64,000 nucleotides of DNA from DATJBF01 sp035515475 (GCA_035515475.1 DATJBF010000049.1:1-64000); one strand, 5' to 3'; positions 21,405 through 31,898 are shown, counted from the first letter of the stretch. Made by a program: numbers and translations. Notes: generated by a model not told the origin, from the letters alone.

Positions 21405-21890
21405 TCACGCGTTCATGACGGTGCTGAATACAGTGTCGACGTCAATACCGAGGCGTTGCCAGTGACGTCGATCGGCGCGAACGCGTTGATCAAAATCCTT
21501 GCGACTACAAAAAAGTGTGTTTTGATCCGTACCGTTTATCAGCGAGCGAGGCAGCGGGACGGTTTTGAGTCCATAGATGAAGCCGCGGTGCGGTCGTCGC
21601 GCCCGGGCAGCGGCAACGCTTGGGAAGATCTTGTTGGCCATATGCCGCATCTCGGCATTGTCATACTTGATGCTCGGCAACGGCACCATCTTGTAGACGG
21701 AGATTGGATCGCGGTCGAGATTGCGGTGCAACGCAGCCTGCTGATAGAAATCCGATCGGAGACGCAGCAACGAGCGACCGATGAGGCCGAGAATTGGAAG
21801 TGCACTAAGAAACGTTGCGGCACCAGTGAGAAACTCTCTGCGAGTTACTTCATGCTTCCTTGTTGGCCCATGTGTCTGGTGGCCGAACAT
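21405..21890 (-). CDS. unknown protein with a twin-arginine-like signal
   Basis: 161 residues from the ATG at 21890, which has GGGGAAG eight bases upstream; a TTG at 21902 is less likely. Residues about 15-45 read TRREFLTGAATFLSALPILGLIG, an RR-x-F-L Tat-type signal followed by a hydrophobic core but without an obvious AxA site, so it may stay membrane-anchored. The mature part is basic and of no known family. The next genes upstream on the same strand are tatC and tatA. A substrate-translocon link is inference from proximity and the RR motif. Confidence 0.6.
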   Translation of the reverse strand: MFGHQTHGPTRKHEVTRREFLTGAATFLSALPILGLIGRSLLRLRSDFYQQAALHRNLDRDPISVYKMVPLPSIKYDNAEMRHMANKIFPSVAAARARRPHRGFIYGLKTVPLPRSLINGTDQNTLFCSRKDFDQRVRADRRHWQRLGIDVDTVFSTVMNA

Positions 21891-22077
21891 GCGCTTCCCC
21901 AAGTCACCGCCACGCTACCAGACGTCGCCCCCCCCCCTGTCAACAACTTTTTCTCAGTTTGTCGATAACAAGTGATATGTCCGTTGGGAATGACAAGTGA
22001 AGTGCCAGCACGGAGGAAGTAGGGATAACAGCCTCAACAGTAGAAAACCACAAGAAGTACGAGTCCTGATTCGCCGG

Positions 22078-22884
22078 CTACTGGATGCTGATCTCTGCTT
22101 CCCGCCGTTTTTTCCGTTCCATCCACCACGCGATCCAGATGCAGGCCTCGTACAGGAGGCACATCGGCGTGCCGAGCAGAATCTGGCTCATCAAATCGGG
22201 CGGCGTGATCACCGCCGCGACGAAGAAGATCAGCGGGATCGCATAAATCCGTTTTTGGCGCAGGAATTTGTGCGTAACGAGGCCCAGCCGCGCCAAGGCC
22301 AGGATGACCAACGGTAACTCAAACGCCAGCCCGAACGCCAGCGAGACCACCGAGACAAACGACACGTAATTCTGGATCGTCCACTCGGAGCGGATGTGCA
22401 AGCTTCGGTTGTAATTGATGAAGAATCGCAAGGCGTTGGGGATCACGACGAAATAGGCGATCGCCACGCCCACCAGGAATAATCCCACGCCAAATCCGAG
22501 CACGGGCGCCAGCATTTTTTTCTCCTGCGAGGTCAACGCCGGCAAAACAAACTGCGCCAGGAAGTACAACAACACGGGACAGCAGACGACAATCCCGGCG
22601 TACAACGCCAGCTTCAACGCAACGCTGAATCCGCCCGTCACTTCCAGCGTCCGGAGAAACGGCTCCGCATTCCCCGTGGCGCGCTGCAGCGGATAGACCA
22701 GTACCTCGAGGAGTTGCGCCGCAAAAATGAAGCACGCCAGCATCGCCACCGACAGCGTGGCGAGCATCTTGATCAGCATCCAACGCAGGTCTTCGAGATG
22801 CTCGAGAAAGGGCTTGACGGCGGCTGACGACTCCTCAGTCTCGTCGTCGGGAGGGAGGGGCTTCTGCTCGCGTGAGTCAGTCAT
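22078..22884 (-). CDS. tatC: Tat translocon subunit TatC
   Basis: 268 residues with six hydrophobic segments. It has the N-terminal conserved region before helix 1 (FLEHLEDLRWMLIKML, with the Leu-Arg-substrate-binding element) and the AFGLAFELPLVILALARLGLV segment of helix 4. TatC binds the twin-arginine signal and recruits TatA for export of folded proteins. The first 25 residues are acidic and not conserved. tatA lies 97 bases upstream on the same strand; no tatB is seen, so TatA may be bifunctional. Confidence 0.93.
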   Translation of the reverse strand: MTDSREQKPLPPDDETEESSAAVKPFLEHLEDLRWMLIKMLATLSVAMLACFIFAAQLLEVLVYPLQRATGNAEPFLRTLEVTGGFSVALKLALYAGIVVCCPVLLYFLAQFVLPALTSQEKKMLAPVLGFGVGLFLVGVAIAYFVVIPNALRFFINYNRSLHIRSEWTIQNYVSFVSVVSLAFGLAFELPLVILALARLGLVTHKFLRQKRIYAIPLIFFVAAVITPPDLMSQILLGTPMCLLYEACIWIAWWMERKKRREAEISIQ

Positions 22885-22981
22885 GCGTTCACCAATTTCC
22901 AGCGTGAGCGAATCGCGTCCGCGACCGGATCAGAGGGGAAGCCGCGATTGGAATCGCTCCCACGGCGGGCGAGCCGGAGCC

Positions 22982-23194
22982 TCAGGCGGATTTCTTGGTC
23001 TCGTCCTTCGGAGCAGCCGCCGTCGGTTTGGCTGACGCGTCGGTCTCGTCGTCGCTGGTGATGTCCTTGGCCGCCTTCTTGAACTCTTTCACACCCTGCC
23101 CCATGGATTTCATCACCTCGGGAATCCGTTTGGCGCCGAACAGGATCAGGACGATGAGGAGAACGAGCAGAATCTGTGTCCAGCCGATTTCCAT
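22982..23194 (-). CDS. tatA: Tat translocon subunit TatA/E
   Basis: 70 residues: an N-terminal membrane helix (IGWTQILLVLLIVLILFGAKRIPEV) containing the FG hinge conserved in TatA, an amphipathic helix (MKSMGQGVKEFKKAAKD) and a charged Lys/Asp/Ala-rich tail. It forms the protein-conducting assembly of the Tat pathway together with TatC, encoded next on the same strand. Confidence 0.93.
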   Translation of the reverse strand: MEIGWTQILLVLLIVLILFGAKRIPEVMKSMGQGVKEFKKAAKDITSDDETDASAKPTAAAPKDETKKSA

Positions 23195-23261
23195 AGCAGT
23201 CCTTTGGTTACCGCCACTCTACGCCGGCCCACGCTACCTTGTCAACGCGACCGCGGGTCCG

Positions 23262-23795
23262 TCACTGATTCACAACCACGAACTCACAGCGGCGGTTTTT
23301 GGCCCACGCGGCTTCGTCGTGCCCCGGGTCCACCGGTCGATCCTTGCCGTAGCTGATCGTTGAAATCCGGCTGGCGTCGATGCCCAGCTTGACCAGTTCA
23401 TCGCGCGCCGCCAACGCGCGGCGTTCGCCGAGCGCCCGGTTGTATTCCGCCGTGCCGCGCTCGTCACAGTATCCCTCGATCACCAGCTTGCCCGGGTTCG
23501 ACTTCAGGTACGCCGCCACCGCTTCCAACTTCGATACTTCACTCGGGCGAATGCGGGCGCTGTCGTAATCGAACAGCACGGGGGCAAACTGCCCATGCTG
23601 GAGCGCTCCGGCGCTGCTCACCATCGGACGCTCCCCAATCCCCGTTTCGCCACCGGCGCCCAGCGGCGGGACCCCGGTCTCCGCGCCGGCCGCCGCGCCC
23701 GACTTCTTCTTCCAGAATGGGCTCTTGCAACCGGTCAGTGCAACCGCTGCCACCACGGATACCAAGATAACCTGAACCAGAAATTTCTTCCTCAT
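23262..23795 (-). CDS. pal: peptidoglycan-associated lipoprotein Pal
   Basis: 177 residues. Lipoprotein signal with lipobox LTGC (Cys at about residue 23), a Lys/Gly-rich linker, then an OmpA-like peptidoglycan-binding domain with the signature GYCDERGTAEYNRALGERRA and SYGKDRPVDPG. Pal tethers the outer membrane to peptidoglycan and binds TolB. It lies downstream of tolB, as in the classical tol-pal order (here tolQ-tolR-tonB/tolA-tolB-pal). The AAGGA of AGGAAGGACCC upstream of the ATG can serve as ribosome binding site. Confidence 0.94.
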   Translation of the reverse strand: MRKKFLVQVILVSVVAAVALTGCKSPFWKKKSGAAAGAETGVPPLGAGGETGIGERPMVSSAGALQHGQFAPVLFDYDSARIRPSEVSKLEAVAAYLKSNPGKLVIEGYCDERGTAEYNRALGERRALAARDELVKLGIDASRISTISYGKDRPVDPGHDEAAWAKNRRCEFVVVNQ

Positions 23796-23843
23796 GTGAG
23801 GGTCCTTCCTCCTCGTGAAAATTTGTTTCGTCGCATCCGCAAC

Positions 23844-25073
23844 TTACGGTCCCCACGCTGGTTCGGACGCGCCCCCTTCCACGGCGGGCAACTGTACTTG
23901 CTCACCTGTAACCACGTCAAGCAGATACAACTGCGCGCGCCACCGTTGCGATTTCATGAACACCAAATGACGTGCGTCGGGCGCCCACGACGGATCCTCG
24001 TTGTCCGCATCGTCCGCCACCACGGGTTGTACCGCGCCCGAGCTCCGGTCGTACACCCCGATCTGAAACCGGCCGTTCACGCGCGATGTCAATGCCAACA
24101 TCGGTTTCATGTCCGAGCCACTGGGCGGACGCGACCAATCCGGCTCGGTGTTGTAGCTCGGCGACACCGTCAACCGCGACGGCGCACCGCCGTCGCGGCC
24201 CACCATCCAGATTTGCGGGGCCCCGCTGTCGTCGCTCACGTAGGCGATGGTCTGTCCATCGGGCGACCACGTCGGCGACGATTCCCCGCCGCGGGTGTGC
24301 GTCAGCCGCCGCAAATCGCCGCCGTCCGCACCCATCGTATACAACTCGGGATTTCCGTCCTTGCTCAGCGTCAACGCGATCGTCGATCCGTCGGGCGAGA
24401 ACACCGCGCCCGAATTGAGTCCCGGGAACGTCGCCAGGCGCCGGCGTTGCCCCGTGTACAGGTCAACCTCCAACACGTCCGGGAATACATTCTTGTAGCT
24501 CGTGTACACAATTTTTCGTCCGTCGGGCGACCAGCGCGGCCGCACGCTGATCGAACGGTCGTACGTGAGCTGGCGGGGATTGTGTCCGTCGTAGTCCATC
24601 ACGGCCAATTCCTTGACCCCGTTGCGCGCCCAAACGAAGGCGATTTTCGTCTGCGCAATCCCGCGCTGGCCCGCAATCGTCTGCACGATGTCGTCCGATA
24701 ACCGGTGCACGACGCGCCGCAAATCCTGGGCGCTGCCCTGGTAGGCTTTCGAGAGGACGACCTTCTTGGTCGCCTGTTGCATGACCATACATTCGACGGT
24801 CAGATTGGCCCGGTCGCCGCGCACGGTGCCGGTCTGCACGAACTCGGCACTGCTCACCGGCCCGAGCGCAAAATAGCCCGACAACCGCAAATCGTTCTTC
24901 AACACGTCCGTCACCTGCCCCGCAATCGCCGCATCGCCCGCAAACCCGGACACCCCGAACGAGCGCCGGCCTTTCACCACTTCCACCTGCGCGGACGCCG
25001 TCGCTGCGCTTGAAGAAATCAAGACACTGACCATGACAAATTGAAGGATGTACGCCAATCGGCCGATCTTCAT
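23844..25073 (-). CDS. tolB: Tol-Pal system beta-propeller protein TolB
   Basis: 409 residues from the ATG at 25073: signal peptide (VMVSVLISSSAATASA), an N-terminal alpha/beta domain (VLKNDLRLSGYFALGP) and a C-terminal six-bladed propeller with WSPDG-type blades (RPRWSPDGRKIVYTS, TWSPDGQTIAYVSDD). It connects the energised Tol complex to Pal in the periplasm. The frame extends 33 codons upstream, but that stretch is encoded by a dispersed repeat (CCCTGAGC...GAAGGGTCTC) and precedes the signal peptide, so the inner ATG was chosen. Confidence 0.92.
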   Translation of the reverse strand: MKIGRLAYILQFVMVSVLISSSAATASAQVEVVKGRRSFGVSGFAGDAAIAGQVTDVLKNDLRLSGYFALGPVSSAEFVQTGTVRGDRANLTVECMVMQQATKKVVLSKAYQGSAQDLRRVVHRLSDDIVQTIAGQRGIAQTKIAFVWARNGVKELAVMDYDGHNPRQLTYDRSISVRPRWSPDGRKIVYTSYKNVFPDVLEVDLYTGQRRRLATFPGLNSGAVFSPDGSTIALTLSKDGNPELYTMGADGGDLRRLTHTRGGESSPTWSPDGQTIAYVSDDSGAPQIWMVGRDGGAPSRLTVSPSYNTEPDWSRPPSGSDMKPMLALTSRVNGRFQIGVYDRSSGAVQPVVADDADNEDPSWAPDARHLVFMKSQRWRAQLYLLDVVTGEQVQLPAVEGGASEPAWGP

Positions 25074-25098
25074 CGTTACACTCCGCTCCCCGTGATTT

Positions 25099-25126
25099 GT
25101 CACCCTGAGCTTGTCGAAGGGTCTCC
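25099..25126. repeat. TGTCACCCTGAGC dispersed repeat upstream of tolB
   Basis: Same terminus and core (TGTCACCCTGAGC, then GTCGAAGGGTCTC) as at 32452-32479 and, degenerately, about 16144-16192. Confidence 0.7.
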
Positions 25127-25188
25127 CCCCGGCGCGAGGTGCGTCGCTCCGCTCATCATGACAACCTGCCAATTCGTTTCGTTTATCA

Positions 25189-26106
25189 CTAACCTTCCAA
25201 TCGGAAATTCACCGTAATATCGGCGGTTTCTCCACCCAGGCCTTCCGGCAGTGGATCGAGCCGCGGTACGTCCCGCGCCGCCGCCAACGCCGAGTCGTCC
25301 ATCAACTTGTTGCCCGAGGAATTCTGCAATCGCACGTCGAGAATCCGCCCGTCGCGCGCGACCCGGAGTAGAATCGTCGCCACGAGCTTATTGTCGAAAT
25401 TGAGCGCCTGCCCCGGCTGTTCCCACGCTTCGTACATCACATCGTGCACCCGCAGGTAGTACGACCAGAACGGCGAACCTTTGCCGACGCCACCCGCGAT
25501 CCCGTCCGGTGCGCCGTTCGGCGAGCCGAGCCGGCCGTACTTCGACTCGCCCGTACCTCCACCGGGGGATTGGTTGTCGCCACCCGGCGTGCCGTCTTCG
25601 GCGGCCGCCAGCGCGCTCGCAAACCGCCGTCGAATCGCTTCCGCGCTCGCGGCCGTGTTGGCGGAGCCCGCCTTCAGCGAAGACTTGGCGGCAGCCGGTG
25701 GTTTCGCGCTGGATTTCTTCACGGTCGCGGTGGGCTTCGGTTTTGATTCCTTGACGATCCGTTTCTTCGGTATGGCAATCTCGTTCGGATCCCGGATTGT
25801 CTCAGAAACGGCTTTCGGTTTCGGGGCAAGCTGTTCGTCCGCCGCCAGAGCCGCGCTGTTCGGGCCGGCCGATTCCCCAGCAGCCGGCTCCGGTGGTGGC
25901 GGAGCGTAATTGCCCCGTCCCTGTCCTGCGCCTTTGGGCAGATCGCCGAGGATGTCGGCGGGTGTGATCAACGCGACCACGGCGGGCGTACTCGAACGCG
26001 CCGCAGACATTACCCCTTCAAAAACAACGATCCCGCCGATCAGCGCGCCATGAATGATGCACGCCAAAATGAAGTTTCGTCGGAACCTTTGCTCAATCGC
26101 GGTCAT
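25189..26106 (-). CDS. TonB/TolA-like energy-transducing protein
   Basis: 305 residues from the ATG at 26106, which overlaps the tolR TGA by four bases. One N-terminal membrane helix (FILACIIHGALIGGIVVFEGV), a long Pro/Lys/Ala periplasmic linker (about residues 50-200) and a C-terminal TonB/TolA-type domain (KLVATILLRVARDGRILDVRLQNSSGNKLMDDSALAAA). By position between tolR and tolB it takes the place of TolA. TonB-type C-termini in this slot are common outside Proteobacteria. Longer upstream reading of the frame only shadows tolR and intergenic DNA. Confidence 0.88.
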   Translation of the reverse strand: MTAIEQRFRRNFILACIIHGALIGGIVVFEGVMSAARSSTPAVVALITPADILGDLPKGAGQGRGNYAPPPPEPAAGESAGPNSAALAADEQLAPKPKAVSETIRDPNEIAIPKKRIVKESKPKPTATVKKSSAKPPAAAKSSLKAGSANTAASAEAIRRRFASALAAAEDGTPGGDNQSPGGGTGESKYGRLGSPNGAPDGIAGGVGKGSPFWSYYLRVHDVMYEAWEQPGQALNFDNKLVATILLRVARDGRILDVRLQNSSGNKLMDDSALAAARDVPRLDPLPEGLGGETADITVNFRLEG

Positions 26107-26564
26107 CTCCGAGCCCGCCCCGACCGATCCGGGGCGTATTTCGGCGGCGTCTCTTCCTGCGTCATCAACGCGATCCGGGTGATCTTGGCGGCGTGCAATT
26201 CCGTGAGGACTTCCATCACGGCGCCGTAGTTGTTCGCCTGGTCGGCCTTGACCAGGATCGTGATGGGCGGATCGACCTTTGCCAGCCTCGCCAGCTCGGC
26301 CCGCAACTGCGCCGGCGTCAGGCTGATGTCGTTGAGGTAAACCCGGCCCTGTCGGTTGACCGACAGCGTGCGGGTCTGCTCGCGTTTGATCTGGTCGGTC
26401 GTGCCCTTCGGCAGATTGATGTTCATGCCGTACTCGACCACGGGAAAGAAAATGATGACGGCGATGAACAACTGCATGAACAGGTCCACCAACGGCATGA
26501 CGTTGATCTCGCCCAACTCGGGCAGGTGCCCGTACCGTTTGCCTCGATTCGACGCGCGACTCAT
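26103..26564 (-). CDS. tolR: ExbD/TolR-family proton-channel subunit
   Basis: 153 residues. One membrane helix (residues about 20-45) carrying the conserved Asp of the ExbD/TolR proton path in INVMPLVDLFMQLF, then a periplasmic domain with the TPAQLRAELARLAKVDPPITILVKAD pattern. It works with TolQ to couple proton flow to TolA/TonB movement. The ATG at 26564 was chosen because upstream codons are made of repeat DNA. Confidence 0.92.
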   Translation of the reverse strand: MSRASNRGKRYGHLPELGEINVMPLVDLFMQLFIAVIIFFPVVEYGMNINLPKGTTDQIKREQTRTLSVNRQGRVYLNDISLTPAQLRAELARLAKVDPPITILVKADQANNYGAVMEVLTELHAAKITRIALMTQEETPPKYAPDRSGRARR

Positions 26565-26579
26565 GGCAAGCAAAATGGA

Positions 26580-26668
26580 TTGTTGGAATAATGGAGTATT
26601 GGAGTATTGACACGACTTGTCGGGACGTTCCCAACACTCCAACACTCCAACATTCCCGTACTCCAGTG
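26580..26668. repeat. GGAGTATTGGAGT / CCAACACTCCAAC inverted iterations between tolQ and tolR
   Basis: The left arm iterates TGGAGTATTGGAGTATTG; the right arm iterates CCAACACTCCAACACTCCAAC, so the segment can fold into a hairpin. A related GGAGTGCTGGAGTGCTGGAG block lies inside pabB (31253-31297). Here it separates tolQ from tolR. Confidence 0.65.
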
Positions 26669-26669
26669 T

Positions 26670-27440
26670 TTAGTTGGTGACATAGTTGTGCTCGACGGCG
26701 TTCACGAATTCCTCGGCGAAACTTTCCATCTCCATCGTCGAGTGCCGGATGCGCTGCGCCAGCCAGTTGTAGGCAAACAACGAGGGCACCGCGACGAGCA
26801 AACCGACGACCGTCGCCAACAGCGCCGCCGAGATACCCGGGGCCACCGCGCCGAGCCGCACCGTGCCGTATTCGCCCATCGCCGCGAACACGCTCATCAC
26901 GCCCCACGCGCTTCCGAGCAGTCCGAGGAACGGCCCGCCCGTCACCGCCGTGGACAGGATGCTGACGTGCGTTTCGAGTTTCATCACTTCCGTGTCGATC
27001 GCCCGGCCAAGCGCGCCGCGCAAAGTGTTGAGATTGACCACCGTGCGCTCGGCAACGCCCACGTCGGAATCGACTGCCGCCAACGTGGTCGTCCCACTGC
27101 CGCCGAACGCTTTATAGCCACCGGCGACCTTGCGGGGATTGTTGCTGTTGCCGAATTGCGTGGACACTTCCTCGGCGCCCATGCGGTAGATGTTGTAGAG
27201 GGGACACTCGGTCATCTCGAAGTTGTTGATGAACAGATGCAGCGGATCGTGGTCGCGACGGAACTGCGAGAGAAACGATTCGCCCGACTCACGGGCCCGG
27301 CGCAGTTGCTGCCATTTGGTGAGCACCACCGACCAGGTCAAGGCCGAACCGGCCATCAACAACAGCACGATTACCTTGCCCTGCAGTTCGGCCTGTTGAA
27401 AAGCGTACAACAAGCCCCCCGTTGCAAGAACGGCATTCAT
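26670..27440 (-). CDS. tolQ: ExbB/TolQ-family proton-channel subunit
   Basis: 256 residues with three membrane helices: near the N-terminus, about residues 130-155 (SILSTAVTGGPFLGLLGSAWGVMSVF, with the conserved Thr and Gly) and about 165-200 (GISAALLATVVGLLVAVPSLFAYNWL). This is the MotA/TolQ/ExbB fold. It is the first gene of the tol block; the ATG at 27440 is preferred over a TTG two codons upstream. Confidence 0.93.
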   Translation of the reverse strand: MNAVLATGGLLYAFQQAELQGKVIVLLLMAGSALTWSVVLTKWQQLRRARESGESFLSQFRRDHDPLHLFINNFEMTECPLYNIYRMGAEEVSTQFGNSNNPRKVAGGYKAFGGSGTTTLAAVDSDVGVAERTVVNLNTLRGALGRAIDTEVMKLETHVSILSTAVTGGPFLGLLGSAWGVMSVFAAMGEYGTVRLGAVAPGISAALLATVVGLLVAVPSLFAYNWLAQRIRHSTMEMESFAEEFVNAVEHNYVTN

Positions 27441-27571
27441 CCCCAATCCTCCTTGTTTGCCCCAAAGACCTCCCCGTTTTACGTGGCCTTCAGGACACGA
27501 CGCACTTATACAGCTTTTTGAGGCCCGGTCAAAACCTTTTTGTGAAACTTCACCGCAAAATTCAGTAGTTG

Positions 27572-27650
27572 TCCCCTCTCCCTTGTTGCGTAAGGGAGAG
27601 GTTTACCCGCCACAGGCGGCGCCAGAGGCGACCAGGGGTCAGGGTGAGGG
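27572..27650. repeat. CCCTCTCCC...GGGTCAGGGTGAGGG dispersed repeat upstream of proS
   Basis: Similar to the block at 41304-41390 inside miaA: CCCCTCTCCC at one end and GGGTCAGGGTGAGGG at the other, with a partly palindromic middle. It occupies the proS leader. Confidence 0.65.
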
Positions 27651-27717
27651 TTTAGCCGGTCAGCCCACGGTTTTTCGGCTCGAATTCCCGCCGCGTCTGC
27701 GTTACAGACAATCCCGC

Positions 27718-29304
27718 ATGACTCAGCCGAACAAAGGAAAGCCAGCAACCACCGACGCCGCCAGCCCCGACAAGGTCGGGGCAAGCGTGACGCCGCGCGC
27801 CCAGGACTACGCGCAGTGGTACCTCGACGTGATCAAGCGCGCCGACCTCGCCGAGCATTCACCCGTGCGCGGTTGCATGGTCATCAAACCCCACGGGTAC
27901 GCCATCTGGGAAAAAATGCAGCGCGAGTTGGATGACCGATTCAAGGCCACGGGCCACGTCAATGCCTATTTCCCACTGTTCATCCCGCTCTCGTTCCTCA
28001 CCAAGGAGGAACAGCACGCCGCCGGGTTCGCCAAGGAATGCGCCATCGTCACTCATCACCGGCTGAAATCCGTCGATGGCGAGGTGGTAGTCGACCCTGA
28101 GTCCAAGCTCGAGGAACCGCTCGTCATTCGTCCCACGAGCGAAACGATCATCTGGGCCCAATACAAAAACTGGATCCAGAGCTACCGCGACCTGCCGATC
28201 CTGATCAACCAATGGGCCAACGTCGTTCGCTGGGAAATGCGCACCCGGCTGTTCCTGCGCACCGCCGAGTTCCTCTGGCAGGAAGGTCACACGGCCCACG
28301 CCACCGAAGCCGAGGCGCTCGAGGAAACCTTCCGGATGCTCGACGTGTATGCCGACTTCGCCGAGAACGTCGCCGCTGTTCCCGTCATCAAAGGCAAGAA
28401 AACTCCCGGCGAACGGTTCGCCGGCGCGCTGGAAACGCTCTGCATCGAAGGCATGATGCAGGACGGCAAAGCCCTGCAGATGGGCACGAGCCATTATCTC
28501 GGCCAGAACTTTGCCAAAAGCTCCGATGTCACGTTCCTCAACAAGGACGGCAAACGCGAGTACGTCTTCGCCACGAGTTGGGGCGTGTCGACCCGGCTCG
28601 TCGGCGCGCTCATCATGACCCACTCCGACGACAACGGACTCGTGCTGCCACCCAAGCTGGCGCCAGTTCACGTCGTCGTCGTGCCCATATTCAAAAACGA
28701 CGCCGAGAAAGCCAAAGTCCTCGAAGAAGCAACCAAAGTCGTTGGCGAACTCAAGGCGCAAGGACTCGCTGTCAAACTCGACGACCGCGACGGCATCATG
28801 CCCGGCGCGAAATACTACGAGTGGGAAGCCAAAGGGGTGCCGATCCGGATCGAGATTGGCCCGAAAGATCTGGAGAAGGGCAGCCTCTGCCTCGTCCGCC
28901 GGTTCTTACTCGAAAAGGACGGTGAAAGCGAACAGGACCTCCGCAAACGCCGCAAGACGTTCCTGCCCCGGGCCGAAGCGCTGGCCTCGATCAAACCGAC
29001 GCTCGACGCCATGCAGCGCGAGCTGCTCGAACGCGCCAAGGTCTTCCGCGCCAAACGCTCGTGCGTCGTCAACACGATGGAAGAGTTCGAGAAGTTCTTC
29101 GCCAAGGACGCACCCGGCGGATTCGCGTGGGTCCATTGGGCGGGCGACCACGACAAGGAAGACGAACTGGCCGAGCGTTACGAAACCACGATCCGCTGCA
29201 TTCCGTTCGCCGATCAGATCCCCGACGAAGCCAAGGGCGAAGGCCGTTGCATCTTTACCGGCGGTGCCTCAAAGCAACGCGTCCTCGTCGCCCGGGCGTA
29301 TTGA
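27718..29304 (+). CDS. proS: prolyl-tRNA synthetase, archaeal/eukaryote type
   Basis: 528 residues from the ATG at 27718. Charges tRNA-Pro. Class II motifs: motif 1 around GCMVIKPHGYAIWEKMQ, motif 2 around RWEMRTRLFLRTAEFLWQEGHTAH, and motif 3 near SWGVSTRLVGALIMTHSDDNGL. The HxxH/RTAEFLWQEGH form and the C-terminal extension ending in a Tyr place it in the type 3 (archaeal/eukaryotic-like) ProRS group, without the bacterial INS editing insert. The open frame upstream is a dispersed repeat, so the earlier start is rejected. Confidence 0.94.
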   Translation: MTQPNKGKPATTDAASPDKVGASVTPRAQDYAQWYLDVIKRADLAEHSPVRGCMVIKPHGYAIWEKMQRELDDRFKATGHVNAYFPLFIPLSFLTKEEQHAAGFAKECAIVTHHRLKSVDGEVVVDPESKLEEPLVIRPTSETIIWAQYKNWIQSYRDLPILINQWANVVRWEMRTRLFLRTAEFLWQEGHTAHATEAEALEETFRMLDVYADFAENVAAVPVIKGKKTPGERFAGALETLCIEGMMQDGKALQMGTSHYLGQNFAKSSDVTFLNKDGKREYVFATSWGVSTRLVGALIMTHSDDNGLVLPPKLAPVHVVVVPIFKNDAEKAKVLEEATKVVGELKAQGLAVKLDDRDGIMPGAKYYEWEAKGVPIRIEIGPKDLEKGSLCLVRRFLLEKDGESEQDLRKRRKTFLPRAEALASIKPTLDAMQRELLERAKVFRAKRSCVVNTMEEFEKFFAKDAPGGFAWVHWAGDHDKEDELAERYETTIRCIPFADQIPDEAKGEGRCIFTGGASKQRVLVARAY

Positions 29305-29393
29305 GAACGCCGCATTGTACCCGCGAGCACGCTCGCGGTTCGTTGTCTCGCGACCTGCAGCCGCGAATAAGAGCACCTAACAAAAGCCTGTTT

Positions 29394-29476
29394 TGTAGCC
29401 ACGCCGCTCTGCCGGCGTGCTTCCCGACGAGTGTGGAACCAAGCTCCTAGCGCGGCGACAGAGCGCCGCGGCTACA
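29394..29476. repeat. TGTAGCC...GGCTACA palindromic element
   Basis: 83 bases bounded by TGTAGCC (29394) and GGCTACA (29470-29476), with inner palindromic GC-rich arms (GCCGGCGTGC, GCGCCGCGGC). A second half-element ends in GGCTACA at 29516-29522 and overlaps the stop codon of the neighbouring aminotransferase. Confidence 0.7.
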
Positions 29477-29517
29477 ACGACTTCCGGTCGTTTTGTTCAT
29501 GGCTCCAAGATTCGCGG

Positions 29518-30277
29518 CTACAATCCCAATTCTTCCCGTACCAGGTCGCGGTAGGCTTTCTGGAGCTGCAGCGTCACGTCCTGCGATGGCCCCCAATTCG
29601 TCACCGGCGCAATTTCAATGAGACTGTTCGTGGCAAACACTTCGTCGGCCGTCTCGAGAAACTCCGGGCCGAAACCGGTTTCGCTCACGGGAATCTGAAG
29701 ATCGGCCGCGAGCGTCAGCACCGCCCGGCGCGTGATGCCGGGCAGCGGGCCGTCTTCCAACGACGGCGTGAACAGGCCTCCGTCCTTGACCACAAACAGA
29801 TTGCTGGTGGTGAACTCGACGACCCGTCCCGCGGAGTTGACCAGGACGGCTTCGTCGGCCCCCTCGGTTGCGGCTTCTTGTTGGGCCAGGATGTACGGCA
29901 ACCGATTCGCCGTCTTGTGCCGGGAAAGATGGGAGTCGAGGCGCACGGTGGACACGATCGCCGTCAGGTTCCGTGGCGCCAACGGATGCGATCGCACGGT
30001 GGCAACGGTGGAATCGCGCGTCCGATACACCCGGGCCGCGCCGTCCGGCACCCCGTTCATCTCGGCGAGCGACCGGCATACCGCCCGCAGTTCTTCGGGC
30101 GAGAATACCGATTCGATGCCCAATGTCTGCAGTCCCGCGAACAGCCGTTCCATGTGCTCGGCGGCGCGAAACATGCGCCCGCCGTACACGCGCATCGTTT
30201 CAAACACGCCCTCGCCGTAAAGAAATCCGCGGTCGAAGATCGACACGCTGGCTTGTGCTTCGGGTACGAACCGTCCG

Positions 30278-30306
<29 letters not shown>
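29518..30306 (-). CDS. pabC: aminodeoxychorismate lyase-like class IV aminotransferase
   Basis: 262 residues, PLP-dependent fold-type IV. Typical elements: FDRGFLYGEGVFETMRVYGG near the N-terminus, a TARVYRTR-like phosphate region, Lys in the ILAQQEAATEGADEAVL neighbourhood, and TSNLFVVKDGGLFTPSLEDGPLPGITRRAVL. Branched-chain or D-amino-acid aminotransferase is possible from sequence alone. Immediate overlap with pabB (the ATG at 30306 lies inside the pabB 3' end by 29 bases) favours the folate lyase. The stop TAG is part of a TGTAGCC repeat end. Confidence 0.78.
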
Positions 30307-31641
<1,335 letters not shown>

Positions 31642-31645
<4 letters not shown>

Positions 31646-31830
31646 GGCGAAGACCGCACATGCCCGCCGAGCCGGCTGAGCAAGCCTTCCAGCAACGCCT
31701 GCCGTTTCTTCAATTCTTCACGATAGGCAGGCTCTTTCGTGTGATGGAACTCGGGATTGATGTTCGCATGTTCGTTGCGAACCATCTCGACCAATTCCTG
31801 GCGCTCTTCCTCGGTAAGATCCAGTTGCAC
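31642..31830 (-). CDS. small helical protein upstream of pabB
   Basis: 62 residues: MQLDLTEEERQELVEMVRNE, then a helical Lys/Glu/Leu tail ending in RLGGHVRSSP. A GTG start at 31830 is fixed by a strong ribosome binding site, AGGAGGTGA, about five bases upstream; the frame continues upstream but without such support. The stop overlaps the pabB GTG by four bases, so it is coupled with pabB-pabC. No catalytic motif; function unknown. Confidence 0.7.
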
Positions 31831-31867
31831 GTCGTCACCTCCTGCGACCGGGTTCTTGTTTGCCTTA

Positions 31868-31896
31868 AGAATACACCGCATTATCATCCGCGCCAA
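31868..31896 (-). promoter_or_regulatory. candidate promoter of the small gene-pabB-pabC operon
   Basis: On the - strand TTGGCG (31891-31896), a 17-base spacer and TATTCT (31868-31873), about 38 bases before the strong AGGAGGTGA site. It overlaps the start region of the divergent gene at 31899. Confidence 0.35.
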
Positions 31897-31898
31897 AG

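Noticed and set aside
23595..24701. A 368-codon + strand frame
   Set aside because: Antisense of tolB and pal.
26107..26907. Long upstream extension of the TonB/TolA-like frame
   Set aside because: It overlaps tolR and the repeat block; the membrane helix follows directly after the ATG at 26106.
27457..27717. Longer N-terminus for proS
   Set aside because: These codons come from the CCCTCTCC repeat and have no ProRS similarity.
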